Shown in pieces: positions 17,144-26,266 of a stretch of DNA of 64,000 bases. The DNA lies in the NCBI GenBank assembly GCA_943908365.1, contig CALTTH010000004.1, forward strand, positions 1 through 64,000. Direction: 5' to 3'. The position numbers were made by a program, and so were the translations under genes. The notes below the pieces were generated by a model that saw only the letters and a list, made by a program, of their open reading frames with translations, searched no databases and had not been told where the DNA came from. The stretch is from an uncultured Hyphomicrobiales bacterium. Lineage in GTDB: Bacteria > Pseudomonadota > Alphaproteobacteria > Rhizobiales > Rhizobiaceae. Each line of letters opens with the position of its first letter. Position 1 is the first letter of the stretch.

Positions 17144-17247
17144 TGGCCGAGACCCTTCGCAAGACGGCCTGGTTTATCGCCCTATGGCTGGCCGGCGTCG
17201 GTACTGTTGCGGTGATCGGGCTCGTCATACGCCTGTTTTTGAAATAG
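17143..17247 (+). CDS. DUF2474-type single-helix oxidase miniprotein
   Basis: A 34-residue protein (MAETLRKTAWFIALWLAG...) with a positively charged N-terminus and one transmembrane helix, ending in a short RLFLK tail. It starts on the last base of the cioB stop (TGATG). Such DUF2474 proteins regularly follow cioAB in proteobacteria and are thought to play a role like CydX in stabilising the oxidase. Sequence, position and size support the call, although function in this family is mostly inferred. Confidence 0.8.
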   Translation: MAETLRKTAWFIALWLAGVGTVAVIGLVIRLFLK

Positions 17248-17442
17248 CTCAGCTGCCTCTCAGTGAAGCATGCGGAAACAGGGGCGATGAGGATGGAATG
17301 ACGTCGCTCGAGCGATCTTCTCGCAAGAAACGTGATCTAGCGCTTTAGTGTTTTAGCCTTACACGCTCTGCAGCATCAGCGCTAAGATCTGAATCGAGCT
17401 TTGAAAATCGCGATGCCTACACCAAATTGACCGCATCGCGCT

Positions 17443-17820
17443 TTAGCGCCTTGAGGTGGTGCGAGGTTCGAGTGCATCCAGTGCATCAGAATTGTCCCTC
17501 CCCCAACCATAGAGCATCTCTACGGGCTCGACGAAACGATCGCCTAAATCAGTCAGTCGATATTCGACGGCCGGTGGTCGTGTCGAATGCACATGGCGCG
17601 AGACCAGACCTGAACGCTCCATCTCCTTCAACGTTTGCATGAGCATTTTCTTTGAGATGCCCGGCAGGCTACGTTCCAACACGCCGGTCCTGGCTGTACC
17701 TTGGTGAAGCTTGTGTAGCGTATGCAGGATCATGCTCGTCCATTTCGTAGAGAAAAGCTCCAGCACCCGGCGGGGCGCGCAGTCCTCGCGCCATTCTTCC
17801 TCATCGCTGCCCGGCCTCAT
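17443..17820 (-). CDS. HxlR-family winged-helix regulator
   Basis: A 125-residue HxlR/DUF24-type wHTH regulator. It has the early Cys of REDCAPRRVLE, the FSTKWTSMILHTL helix, the recognition helix around ISKKMLMQTLKEMERSGLV, and the wing with PPAVEYRLTDLG. The Cys near residue 14 is at the place where redox- or electrophile-sensing HxlR proteins carry a reactive thiol. It is divergent from a short-chain reductase gene 97 bp away, and most likely controls that gene and itself. The 195 bp between it and the oxidase miniprotein hold no gene, only short GCGCTTTAG-like repeats. Confidence 0.85.
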   Translation of the reverse strand: MRPGSDEEEWREDCAPRRVLELFSTKWTSMILHTLHKLHQGTARTGVLERSLPGISKKMLMQTLKEMERSGLVSRHVHSTRPPAVEYRLTDLGDRFVEPVEMLYGWGRDNSDALDALEPRTTSRR

Positions 17821-17917
17821 GTAGTCACCTCTTGGTATCTATGTCCCCAACTGGTGCCGTCTGGATGTCGAGCGACTGGATGCCCAACTCTAACGAGATC
17901 GCAAGTGGAGTATCATC

Positions 17918-18979
17918 ATGGTTAGAACAGCATTGGTCGTTGGCGCAAGCGGGATCGTCGGCGGCGCAACCTCAGAGCTTTTGCTGAAAGAAGGCTGGAA
18001 AGTCTATGGTCTGGCAAGACGTCCAAAGGATCACGCGCAGATCATTCCCGTCGCTGCCGACCTGCAGGATGCGCGCGCAACAGCACAGGCGCTGAGCGAT
18101 GTGAAGCCTGATGCCGTCTTCATCAGCACATGGGCGCGTCAGGAGACCGAGGCAGAAAATATTCGCGTGAACTCGTCCATGGTCCGAAATCTGCTGCATG
18201 GTCTGAGCCCGAGCAATCCCAACATGCACGTGGCGTTGGTCACCGGTCTGAAGCACTATCTCGGTCCCTTTGAGGCCTATGGCAATGGCACCCTGCCGCA
18301 AACCCCATTTCGTGAAGAGCAGGGCCGGCTTGATGTCGAGAACTTTTACTACGCGCAGGAAGATGAGCTTTTTGCTGCCGCCAACCGTGATGGGTTTACC
18401 TGGAGCGTGCACCGTCCGCATACAGTCATAGGGCAGGCCGTTGGCAACGTCATGAACATGGGAACAACTCTTGCCGTCTATGCGACCATCTGCCGAGAGA
18501 CGGGACGTCCTTTCCGCTTTCCTGGGTCTTCGGCCCAATGGAACGGTCTGAGCGACATGACAGACGCCAACCTCCTGGCGAAGCATTTGCTGTGGACGGT
18601 AGAGACACCGCAGGCCCACAACGAGGCGTTCAATGTGGTCAATGGAGACATATTCCGCTGGAAGTGGATGTGGGAGCGGATCGCCAACTGGTTTGACATT
18701 GAGCCTGCCGAATTCGATGGCGCCATGAGTCCTCTTGCAGAGCAGATGAGCGAGGATGCTGCGATCTGGAGCGACATCGCGAAACGCGAAAGCTTGGCGG
18801 AGTCCGACATCGAGCGCCTCGCATCTCCATGGCACACCGATGCGGATCTGGGGCGTCCCATCGAGGTGGTCACCGACATGGGCAAAAGCCGACGTCTGGG
18901 TTTCAGAGACTATCAACCCACAGACGATGCGTTTTTTGCCCTTTTCGAGAGCTTGCGTAAAAACCGCCTGATTCCATGA
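17918..18979 (+). CDS. Extended SDR, progesterone 5-beta-reductase/iridoid-synthase-like (PRISE)
   Basis: A 353-residue NAD(P)H-dependent extended short-chain reductase. The N-terminal Rossmann motif is GASGIVGG, and LARRPKDH suggests NADP preference. TGLKHYLGPFEAYG carries the Lys-His-Tyr arrangement typical of PRISE enzymes in place of the usual YxxxK, and SVHRPHTVIG follows. The homologous plant enzymes reduce enones; bacterial members have few known substrates. It is divergent from the HxlR gene, suggesting induction by an electrophilic enone or quinone. The substrate is not known. Confidence 0.78.
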   Translation: MVRTALVVGASGIVGGATSELLLKEGWKVYGLARRPKDHAQIIPVAADLQDARATAQALSDVKPDAVFISTWARQETEAENIRVNSSMVRNLLHGLSPSNPNMHVALVTGLKHYLGPFEAYGNGTLPQTPFREEQGRLDVENFYYAQEDELFAAANRDGFTWSVHRPHTVIGQAVGNVMNMGTTLAVYATICRETGRPFRFPGSSAQWNGLSDMTDANLLAKHLLWTVETPQAHNEAFNVVNGDIFRWKWMWERIANWFDIEPAEFDGAMSPLAEQMSEDAAIWSDIAKRESLAESDIERLASPWHTDADLGRPIEVVTDMGKSRRLGFRDYQPTDDAFFALFESLRKNRLIP

Positions 18980-19003
18980 AGGAAAGGATAGCTGCTAGAG
19001 CGC

Positions 19004-19025
19004 CGGGCGTCCTATTGGACGCCCG
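19004..19025 (+). terminator. Hairpin terminator after the PRISE reductase
   Basis: CGGGCGTCC (19004-19012), loop TATT, GGACGCCCG (19017-19025) form a perfect 9-bp stem 25 bp after the gene. There is no immediate T-run, but a six-T tract lies about 15 bases later. The rest of 19026-19370 shows no gene and presumably holds the promoter of the next one. Confidence 0.6.
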
Positions 19026-19370
19026 AGGGACGTTTACCCTTTTTTCAACCTCCGCATCGTGCTTTCCAAAAATCGATTCCGATGTTGGGGCCGATGCTGT
19101 CGCTCGATCAAGAAATTCAACCGCGCTTCAAAAGTCGCGACAAATTATTCGAGTGGAAAAGTGAGGCCGCGGTGAAGAGCCATGGAACAAGCCCGCGACG
19201 CCCGGTGTGACGGATCACTTCATTTTCGCTGTCCTTCGTGAACACGAGCCTATCAAGACAAACGCGGTTTAGCCCGTGCTTAAATTTCTCACCGACAGGA
19301 ACGAATTTTGGGGGTTTCAGTTAGGTCTTAGGGGAAACACGAAACGCAACCCCCACGAGAGGAAACCATC

Positions 19371-19691
19371 ATGAAAAAGATCACCCTAGCAGTGGCGCTG
19401 CTGAGCGCCACAGCGATGTCCGTTGCTGCTCAGACGTCGGCTCCAGCAACCAGCACAGATGGTAACACGCCTGCAGTCGCGACTCCTGAAACCCAGAATC
19501 CCACTGCTCCTGTCGAGGGTGCCAACAGCTTCACCGAAGCGCAGGCAAAAAGCCGCATAGAAGAAGCCGGCTATTCCGACGTCAAGGACCTCAAGAAGGA
19601 TGACAAGGGAATCTGGATGGCCGCTGGAATGAAGGACGGCAAGTCCGTCATGATCTCCATGGATTACCAGGGCAACATTGTCGCCAAGTAA
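19371..19691 (+). CDS. Small exported PepSY-type protein
   Basis: A 106-residue protein with an N-terminal signal peptide (MKKITLAVALLSATAMSVAA), a low-complexity Thr/Pro/Ala linker to about residue 52, and a C-terminal ~50-residue domain (FTEAQAKSRIEEAGYSDVKD, then KDDKGIWMAAGMKDGKSV) resembling PepSY/YpeB-like modules. It is probably periplasmic. A GAGAGGAAA site precedes the ATG. It lies 74 bp before a stress-related membrane-loop protein on the same strand, but a joint function is not evident. Such small PepSY proteins are abundant in rhizobia and functionally uncharacterised. Confidence 0.7.
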   Translation: MKKITLAVALLSATAMSVAAQTSAPATSTDGNTPAVATPETQNPTAPVEGANSFTEAQAKSRIEEAGYSDVKDLKKDDKGIWMAAGMKDGKSVMISMDYQGNIVAK

Positions 19692-19765
19692 AGCGGCGTG
19701 CATCCGGCGGTGATCTCAAGGCCAGACCTTGGATCACAACTATTTACGCAATCGAGGACAACCCG

Positions 19766-20368
19766 ATGAAAACTGTAACTGGACTATTCGACGACAATGC
19801 GGATGCGCATTCGGCAGTGACTCAACTAGAAGCAGCAGGCGTGCCATCCGATGACATCAGCATCGTCTCGAACAATGCTCATCACCACGACAGCAGCGAA
19901 TCCAAGGCCGCAGAAGGCGCTGGAACGGGCGCCGGCATAGGTGCAGTGGTGGGCGGCGCTGGTGGTCTGCTGACCGGCCTCGGCCTAATGGCCATCCCGG
20001 GTGTTGGACCTGTCGTAGCCGCCGGTTGGCTTGCAGCAACCGCTGCTGGCGTCGCCGCTGGTGCCGTGGCGGGTGGTGCGGCAGGTGGCATCGTAGGTGC
20101 CATGACGGACTCAGGTGTCTCTGAAGAAGACGCTCACGTTTATGCGGAAGGTGTACGCCGTGGCGGCACTATCGTGACCGCAAAGGTGGACGACGGCATG
20201 GTTCCGGAAGCGGAAGCTATTCTCAAGCGATCGAACTTGGTCGATCCAGCAGCGCGCCGTGATGCTTACAAGAAAGAGGGTTGGAACCGCTTCGACGACA
20301 CGCTTGATCCCTATAACGCCGACCAGATCAAAACCGAGCGCGATCGTTACAACCGTCCCGCTCTTTGA
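19766..20368 (+). CDS. General-stress-protein 17M-like (YflT-domain) protein
   Basis: A 200-residue protein starting with the YflT-like module (TVTGLFDDNADAHSAVTQLE), followed by a long Gly/Ala-rich hydrophobic stretch at about residues 50-112 resembling glycine-zipper membrane segments, then a second module (DAHVYAEGVRRGGTIVTAKV) and a charged tail. Proteins of this kind are often stress-induced in alphaproteobacteria; the molecular role is unknown. A canonical intrinsic terminator follows 72 bp after the stop. Confidence 0.72.
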   Translation: MKTVTGLFDDNADAHSAVTQLEAAGVPSDDISIVSNNAHHHDSSESKAAEGAGTGAGIGAVVGGAGGLLTGLGLMAIPGVGPVVAAGWLAATAAGVAAGAVAGGAAGGIVGAMTDSGVSEEDAHVYAEGVRRGGTIVTAKVDDGMVPEAEAILKRSNLVDPAARRDAYKKEGWNRFDDTLDPYNADQIKTERDRYNRPAL

Positions 20369-20440
20369 ACCGACAGCGATAGGGGCTCTTCCCGTCACGA
20401 TATGGCTTGCGGGTACGTGCCGCACGCCGGAAATGATTTG

Positions 20441-20466
20441 GGCCGCTTTCGGGCGGCCTTTTTCCT
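20441..20466 (+). terminator. Rho-independent terminator
   Basis: GGCCGC (20441-20446) pairs with GCGGCC (20453-20458) around a six-base loop and runs directly into a T-rich tract (TTTTTTCCTT). It separates the stress-protein transcript from the glycosyltransferase cluster. Confidence 0.8.
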
Positions 20467-20538
20467 TAGGGGTGGACCTCACCACTCCTAAGGTGGGAGC
20501 CGTCCGAGCCACTCGTGCGAAATTGGAACACGTTCGCG

Positions 20539-21699
20539 ATGAGAGAAACTCAAACACCTAGACGCCTTGTTGTGATCAGCGACTTTCAGAACGGCGATGC
20601 CTTTTCGGGCGTCGTGCCGTCTATTGAAGAGTTCCAAACGCAATGGCAGAGCGGCGAACGCGGCAAACCCGCATCGCAATGCACAGAGTTGGCTGATGTT
20701 CGCGTCGAAGGCGGTTATATTGAACGTCTGCCTCTTGCCTGCATAAAAGCGGGTTTGGTCGATGTCGTGGAAATTTGGACACATTGGCGCGGTGAGAGCC
20801 CTCCCGCGCCGGACATGCGCCAAGCGCCCCTTATCATCCGCCGTGCATTTCAGATGAACGGACCGGATGCGCCGTTTCACTCCAATGATATGGTGGCCCA
20901 TCTCGCCACATTCGGCCCGCCGGAGATCCTTTGCATATGGGGCCTTGGCGTCTCACAGGATATATTGAACGCCTGCGGGCCAAGCTATAAAATATATAAT
21001 TCCATTGATGCCCCTGCTGTACGCATTCCGCCAGAGGTGAGTCAGTGTTTCGATCTGATTTTGACAGGGGCTGAATGGCAATCACAAGAGGTGAGGCAGC
21101 GCCATCCGCAGATGGCAACCGCGGTTTTGCCGATCGGGCCTGAATTCGCATCAGAAACGCAGTTCCACCCCATTGTTGGACCGAAACCCTACGACATCGT
21201 CTATGTCGCTGCTGCCCAAGCCTACAAACGTCACGACATCCTGTTCGACGCTTTGGAAAAGCTGCCGCGATCGATCCGCAGTCTGTGCGTTTTCGGCTAT
21301 GGGGAACTGGGCGATGACTTGCGCCAACGTGCGCTTGACCTCGGTATTGACGTTGACTTCATCGGCCCGCCAGGTGTTCCCTTCGCAGAGGTCAACCGAC
21401 TGATGAACCTCGCCAAGATCGGCGTCGTCTGTGGCATTGATGACGGTGCCCCCGCCATCCTCACTGAATATATGCTGGCCGGTCTGCCTGTTCTCGCCAA
21501 CAGTCGGCTGCGCTGCGGATTGCAATACATCACTCCTAAGACGGGATGGGCCGCACCAGCAGAAAGCTTTCACGAAGCGATTTTGTTGATGCTGGAAAAA
21601 CTCGATGATTTTTCTCCCCGGCAAGCCGTGATCGACAATTGGACGTGGCCGCACTCCGTTGAAAAACTGCGCAAAATCATGCGCAGGTCAAAGAGTTAG
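20539..21699 (+). CDS. Glycosyltransferase (GT-B fold, GT4-like), gene 1 of the glycan cluster
   Basis: About 386 residues from the ATG at 20539; a GTG at 20515 is an alternative. The C-terminal half is a GT-B nucleotide-sugar domain (YDIVYVAAAQAYKRHDILFD, LCVFGYGELGDDLRQ, ILTEYMLAGLPVLAN); the N-terminal half is divergent. There is no signal peptide, so it is cytoplasmic or membrane-associated. It is the first of four co-directional genes encoding GT-B domains, with a 71-bp gap to the next. Donor, acceptor and linkage cannot be read from sequence. Confidence 0.75.
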   Translation: MRETQTPRRLVVISDFQNGDAFSGVVPSIEEFQTQWQSGERGKPASQCTELADVRVEGGYIERLPLACIKAGLVDVVEIWTHWRGESPPAPDMRQAPLIIRRAFQMNGPDAPFHSNDMVAHLATFGPPEILCIWGLGVSQDILNACGPSYKIYNSIDAPAVRIPPEVSQCFDLILTGAEWQSQEVRQRHPQMATAVLPIGPEFASETQFHPIVGPKPYDIVYVAAAQAYKRHDILFDALEKLPRSIRSLCVFGYGELGDDLRQRALDLGIDVDFIGPPGVPFAEVNRLMNLAKIGVVCGIDDGAPAILTEYMLAGLPVLANSRLRCGLQYITPKTGWAAPAESFHEAILLMLEKLDDFSPRQAVIDNWTWPHSVEKLRKIMRRSKS

Positions 21700-21770
21700 A
21701 AAGTTTCCCCTCGTCCGGAACAAAGCTAATTGCGTCCGGTTCGGTTACGTCCTCAAACCCGGATGCCTCA

Positions 21771-23027
21771 ATGAACCTTTCTAGTTCGATCTCCTCGCAG
21801 TCACTTGCAATCAACGAGCGGGAAGCACCGCTCATCTGTTTTTCGCATTTGCGGTGGGATTTCGTCCTACAGCGTCCCCAGCATTTGATGGCCCGCTTTG
21901 CGAAGCAGAGAGCTGTCTTTTTCTTCGAAGAATATATACCTACAGACCACCATCTCGCTTACTTTGAAATCCATCCATTCGAGGGCACTACCGTCAAATC
22001 GATACGCCCGCGTGTTCCTCATTGGTGGAATGCAGCCGAGCGTAACCTGGCCTTAAGTCGACTTCTGGATGAGTTTCTAGCAATGTCAGGCGCACGACGG
22101 CCAATTCTCTGGTTCTACACGCCCGCGATGTACGAGTTTGCGCGTCATATCGATGCGGCCGCGGTCATTTACGATTGCATGGACGAGCTTGCGAACTTTA
22201 GGTTCGCACCGGACCGCATGAAGGACATGGAAGCTGCATTGATGGCGCGGGCCGATATTGTCTTCACCGGCGGCTACAGCCTTTATGAGGCGAAATGCAA
22301 GCAGCATAGCAACATCCACCCGTTCCCGTCCGGTGTCGATGTCGACCATTTTCACCAAGCACGGCAAAGGGTTGTTGAACCGGCCGATCAGCAATCCATC
22401 TCCGGCCCAAAGCTTGGTTATTACGGCGTCATCGATGAGCGTCTGGACCTCGAACTCATTGCAGCCCTGGCTGCGGCAAAGCCGGATTATTCCTTCATTT
22501 TCATCGGACCGATCGCCAAGATCGCGCCGGAGGATTTGCCGAGGGCACAGAATATCCACTATCTCGGACAGAAACATTACGGCGAATTGCCAGCCTATGT
22601 CTCAGGCTGGGACGCTGCCCTCATGCCTTTCGCATTGAACGGTTCCACCCAATTCATCAGCCCTACGAAGACACCAGAATATCTGGCCGCCGGTCGTCCT
22701 GTGATCAGCACGGCGATCAAGGATGTCGTCCGTCACTATGGAGAGGTGGAAGGGGTTTTTATCGCGAGCGATCCGCAGCATTTTGCGCAAGCCTGCGACG
22801 ATGCTCTGTTGCTGGCAAGAAGCGGCAACGCATGGTGGAAACCTGTCGATCAGATGCTGGAAGGTTCGTCGTGGGACAAGACATTCACGGCGATGGAGGG
22901 GCTCGTGGACGGCGTCATTTCCAGCACCGGTTTTGCCCTTATGCAGGCTGCTAAAGGCACGTCGCGGAAGACAACTGCCAGCAAACCAATGATCCTCGGC
23001 GAAGTCGTAGGCGTGCCCGGTCTATGA
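21771..23027 (+). CDS. Glycosyltransferase (TuaH-like GT-B), gene 2 of the glycan cluster
   Basis: A 418-residue GT-B protein. The N-terminus, ICFSHLRWDFVLQRPQHLMA, is characteristic of the TuaH-like group (cell-wall/teichuronic-acid type transferases and their proteobacterial relatives). IYDCMDELANF follows near residue 140 and SPTKTPEYLAAGRPVIST in the donor-binding half. The C-terminal ~50 residues are less conserved. Its stop overlaps the start of the next gene by four bases (ATGA), so it is coupled to the triple-fusion protein. Substrates are not predictable. Confidence 0.78.
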   Translation: MNLSSSISSQSLAINEREAPLICFSHLRWDFVLQRPQHLMARFAKQRAVFFFEEYIPTDHHLAYFEIHPFEGTTVKSIRPRVPHWWNAAERNLALSRLLDEFLAMSGARRPILWFYTPAMYEFARHIDAAAVIYDCMDELANFRFAPDRMKDMEAALMARADIVFTGGYSLYEAKCKQHSNIHPFPSGVDVDHFHQARQRVVEPADQQSISGPKLGYYGVIDERLDLELIAALAAAKPDYSFIFIGPIAKIAPEDLPRAQNIHYLGQKHYGELPAYVSGWDAALMPFALNGSTQFISPTKTPEYLAAGRPVISTAIKDVVRHYGEVEGVFIASDPQHFAQACDDALLLARSGNAWWKPVDQMLEGSSWDKTFTAMEGLVDGVISSTGFALMQAAKGTSRKTTASKPMILGEVVGVPGL

Positions 23028-26000
23028 GCGAAAAACCGCGCAGGATCGTCCTTGCAACCGATAGTCTGGATCCATCCGGCATGGGCGAGCACATGCTGAC
23101 ACTGGCCCGTGCTCTTGACGAGGAGTGGAGCGTAACCGTTGCGGCCTATGCCGACACCGAAGGTGATCTCCTGTCGCGAGCCGCACGCTCGGGGCTCGCC
23201 ATCAAGGCCATCGATGATATCGAGACATTCGGGTATTGGCTGCATGCCACCGGCACATCGCTCCTGCATGTCCATGCAGGTATCGGCTGGGAGGGACATC
23301 AAATTGCAACGGCGGGTCTTGATGCCAACATAGTTGTCATCAGAACCGAACACCTGCCCTATCTTTTGACGGATACGGACCAACAGCAGAACTACGCCCG
23401 CCAGTGCGCATCGCTTTCCCACCGCATCGCGGTATCACAAGCCGCTCTCGACAGCTTCAAGGATAATGGTGTCGATCCCGAGCATATCAGCCTAGTCCGC
23501 AACGGTATTTTCGCACTGAGACCGGATGGGGACAGACAAGCGTCTCCAGTGGACGGACTTGACGGTAAAACCGTTCTTCTGTGCGTTGCGCGCTTTTCCA
23601 GGCAGAAAGACCATGCAAACCTTATCGCGGCCATGCCAACCGTTCTATCTGCCCACCCCGACACTGTCCTCATTCTGGTCGGCAGGGGCGAAGAACTGGA
23701 AACGATCAAGGCGCAGGTAGAGGCAGCATCCCTCCAGCAGCAGATCCTGTTCCTGGGCCACCGAACCGATATCGCCTATCTCATGGCGCTGGCCGACCTC
23801 TTCGTTCTGCCGTCAAAATTTGAAGGATTGCCGCTGGCTGTGCTGGAAGCCATGTCCATAGGGCTCCCGGTCGTCGCGACCAATATCGGTGGAAATATCG
23901 AAGCGCTTGGCTCCTGCCATCCCTTTCTCGCCGAGCCCGGCAATCCTGCCTCGCTGGCGCACGCGCTTATCGGCGCGCTTAAAGATCCCGCAGCTGCAAG
24001 GCTCGCCGGACAATTCGGCGCGCAACGTTTTCAGACACTCTTTTCCGCCCAGCGCATGGCGACCGAGACCGCCGCCGTTTACCAGCGCGTTCTTTCGCAC
24101 GCCGCACCCCTCACACAAGGACACGCTTCCATGGAAAAAACGCGTATCGGCTTTATCGGCGCGGGCGGCATTGCCAACCGCCATCTGGATATTCTCAGCC
24201 GTTTCGAGGATGTCGCGCTCGTCGCTTTTGCTGATCCGGATTTCGCCCGCGCCGAACAGGCCGCCAGCCGCTTCGGTGCGAGGGCCTTTGAGAGCCACCG
24301 CGACATGCTGGAAGCACAGCCGCTGGACGCCGTGTATATCTGCGTGCCACCATTTGCCCACGGTGAGGCCGAGCGGGATCTGATCGCCAAAGGCATCCCG
24401 TTCTTCGTCGAAAAGCCGATCACCCTGGATCTGGCATTGGCGGAAGAACTGAGCGCCGCCGTCACGGCTGCCGATCTGATTACCGGCGTAGGCTATCACT
24501 GGCGCTATCTCGATACAGTCGAGGAAGCTCGCAACCTGCTCCAGGATAATCCCGCCCAGCTTCTCTCAGGCTACTGGCTGGACCAAACCCCGCCACCGCA
24601 ATGGTGGTGGAAGTCGGAGATGTCCGGTGGACAGATTGTAGAGCAGACCACCCACATCATCGATCTGGCTCGCTATCTTATTGGGGAAGTCACAGATGTC
24701 TATGGCCGTGTCGGTTTCAAGGATCGGAGTAATTTTCCCGGTTTCGACGTACCCGGCGTCACCACCGCAAGTCTCACCTTTCAGTCCGGGGTCATCGCCA
24801 CCATCTCATCCACATGCCTGCTTGGCTGGAGTCACCGCATCGGTCTCAACATTTTTGCGGATCGTTTGGCCATTGAGTTGACCGACCATGATATCATGGT
24901 CGACGTTGGTGCGGGGCGACCGACCCGCCGTGCGGATGGCGATCCCGTCTGGCGTGAAGACCGCGATTTCATCGACGCGGTGCGTGGAGGTGAAAACCAT
25001 ATACGCTGCACCTATCAGGATGCGCTTGCCACCCATCGCATCGGCCTCGCCGTTGTGCAATCGGCTCGCAGCGGCGAGCCCGTGGCGGTCGACCAACCCA
25101 CCGTCACTCGCAACCCTGCTTCACCGCTCCATCATGAGCCGCGAAATGACCCGCCACCTGGGCTGGCGCCTGGTCACCGCATCATCCGTTCGCTCGGCAT
25201 CGAGGCACCGGGAAAGGCTTTTTTCTTCGATTACGAGGAGGGTCCTCCCGGCGACGGTCAGGTGCGGATGGACACGCTCTATACCGGTTTTTCGGCAGGT
25301 ACCGAACTCACCTTCATGAAAAACACAAATCCTTACTTTCACTCCCGGTTTGATCCGGGACGCGGCGTATTCCTGCAAAACGCACCGGACCTGAATTATC
25401 CGGTCCCCTTCCTCGGCTATATGGAAGTGGCACGCGTTGCAGAATCCCGCGCCTCCGGTTTTGATGAAGGCGATATCCTCGCGACCACCTATGCGCATAA
25501 ATCCGGTCACACGGCGGACCCGTTTCACGATGTGCTGGTGCCGATGCCTGACGACATCGACCCCATGCTCGGCGTCTTCGTGGCACAGATGGGCCCAATC
25601 GCCGCCAACGGCATTCTCCACGCGGATGCGGATGCGCTGGGACAGACGATTTCCACCTTTGGTTCAGGAATCGCGGGTCGCCATGTTGTCATTATCGGTG
25701 CAGGCACGGTCGGTCTGATGACGGCGCTGTTTGCACAAAGGGCAGGCGCACTCGATGTCATTATCGCCGATCCCTCGGAATTTCGCCGCAACAAGGCGCA
25801 ATCAATGGGATTGACGGCCATGACAGAGGACGCTGCCTGGCAGCACGTCAAAGCCCGTTGGCACAATGGCGGAGGGGATCGCGGTGCAGACTTCGTGTTC
25901 CAGACCCGGGCGCACCCCCAAAGTCTGCACGTCGCGCTTAAAGCGCTTCGTCCGCAGGGCACGGTCATCGATCTCGCCTTCTATCAGGGTGGGGCTGACG

Positions 26001-26266
26001 CGCTGCGACTTGGCGAGGAATTCCACCACAACGGCCTCAACATTCGCTGTGCCCAGATCAATCGCGTCCCGCGCGGACTGGATGGCCTGTGGACCAGGCG
26101 GCGCTTGGCGCACGAAACCATCGGGCTCCTCCGATCGCACGGCAAGATCATTCGCGAGCACATGATCACGCATGTCGTCCCTTTCGCAGACGGTCCGCAA
26201 TTTCTGGCAGACCTCATCACGAACCGCCCGGATTTTCTGCAAATCATCTTCGCGGTGAACGAATGA
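23024..26266 (+). CDS. Three-domain fusion: GT4 + Gfo/Idh/MocA oxidoreductase + MDR-type reductase
   Basis: A single open frame of 1080 codons with no internal stop. Residues ~1-355 are a GT4 glycosyltransferase (LLCVARFSRQKDHANLIAAM, FEGLPLAVLEAMSIGLPVVA). Residues ~370-690 are a Gfo/Idh/MocA sugar dehydrogenase with Rossmann GFIGAGGIANRH, the EKP motif (FFVEKP) and a C-terminal sheet domain. Residues ~716-1080 are a medium-chain reductase with VVIIGAGTVGLMTALFAQ, but GYMEVA replaces the usual GHE zinc-site motif, so a zinc-free or atypical enzyme is likely. An internal ATG at 24131 with AAGGA upstream could give a separate dehydrogenase-only product. It overlaps both neighbours by four bases. 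Paired Gfo-MDR enzymes are known; the added GT is unusual. Confidence 0.82.
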   Translation: MSEKPRRIVLATDSLDPSGMGEHMLTLARALDEEWSVTVAAYADTEGDLLSRAARSGLAIKAIDDIETFGYWLHATGTSLLHVHAGIGWEGHQIATAGLDANIVVIRTEHLPYLLTDTDQQQNYARQCASLSHRIAVSQAALDSFKDNGVDPEHISLVRNGIFALRPDGDRQASPVDGLDGKTVLLCVARFSRQKDHANLIAAMPTVLSAHPDTVLILVGRGEELETIKAQVEAASLQQQILFLGHRTDIAYLMALADLFVLPSKFEGLPLAVLEAMSIGLPVVATNIGGNIEALGSCHPFLAEPGNPASLAHALIGALKDPAAARLAGQFGAQRFQTLFSAQRMATETAAVYQRVLSHAAPLTQGHASMEKTRIGFIGAGGIANRHLDILSRFEDVALVAFADPDFARAEQAASRFGARAFESHRDMLEAQPLDAVYICVPPFAHGEAERDLIAKGIPFFVEKPITLDLALAEELSAAVTAADLITGVGYHWRYLDTVEEARNLLQDNPAQLLSGYWLDQTPPPQWWWKSEMSGGQIVEQTTHIIDLARYLIGEVTDVYGRVGFKDRSNFPGFDVPGVTTASLTFQSGVIATISSTCLLGWSHRIGLNIFADRLAIELTDHDIMVDVGAGRPTRRADGDPVWREDRDFIDAVRGGENHIRCTYQDALATHRIGLAVVQSARSGEPVAVDQPTVTRNPASPLHHEPRNDPPPGLAPGHRIIRSLGIEAPGKAFFFDYEEGPPGDGQVRMDTLYTGFSAGTELTFMKNTNPYFHSRFDPGRGVFLQNAPDLNYPVPFLGYMEVARVAESRASGFDEGDILATTYAHKSGHTADPFHDVLVPMPDDIDPMLGVFVAQMGPIAANGILHADADALGQTISTFGSGIAGRHVVIIGAGTVGLMTALFAQRAGALDVIIADPSEFRRNKAQSMGLTAMTEDAAWQHVKARWHNGGGDRGADFVFQTRAHPQSLHVALKALRPQGTVIDLAFYQGGADALRLGEEFHHNGLNIRCAQINRVPRGLDGLWTRRRLAHETIGLLRSHGKIIREHMITHVVPFADGPQFLADLITNRPDFLQIIFAVNE

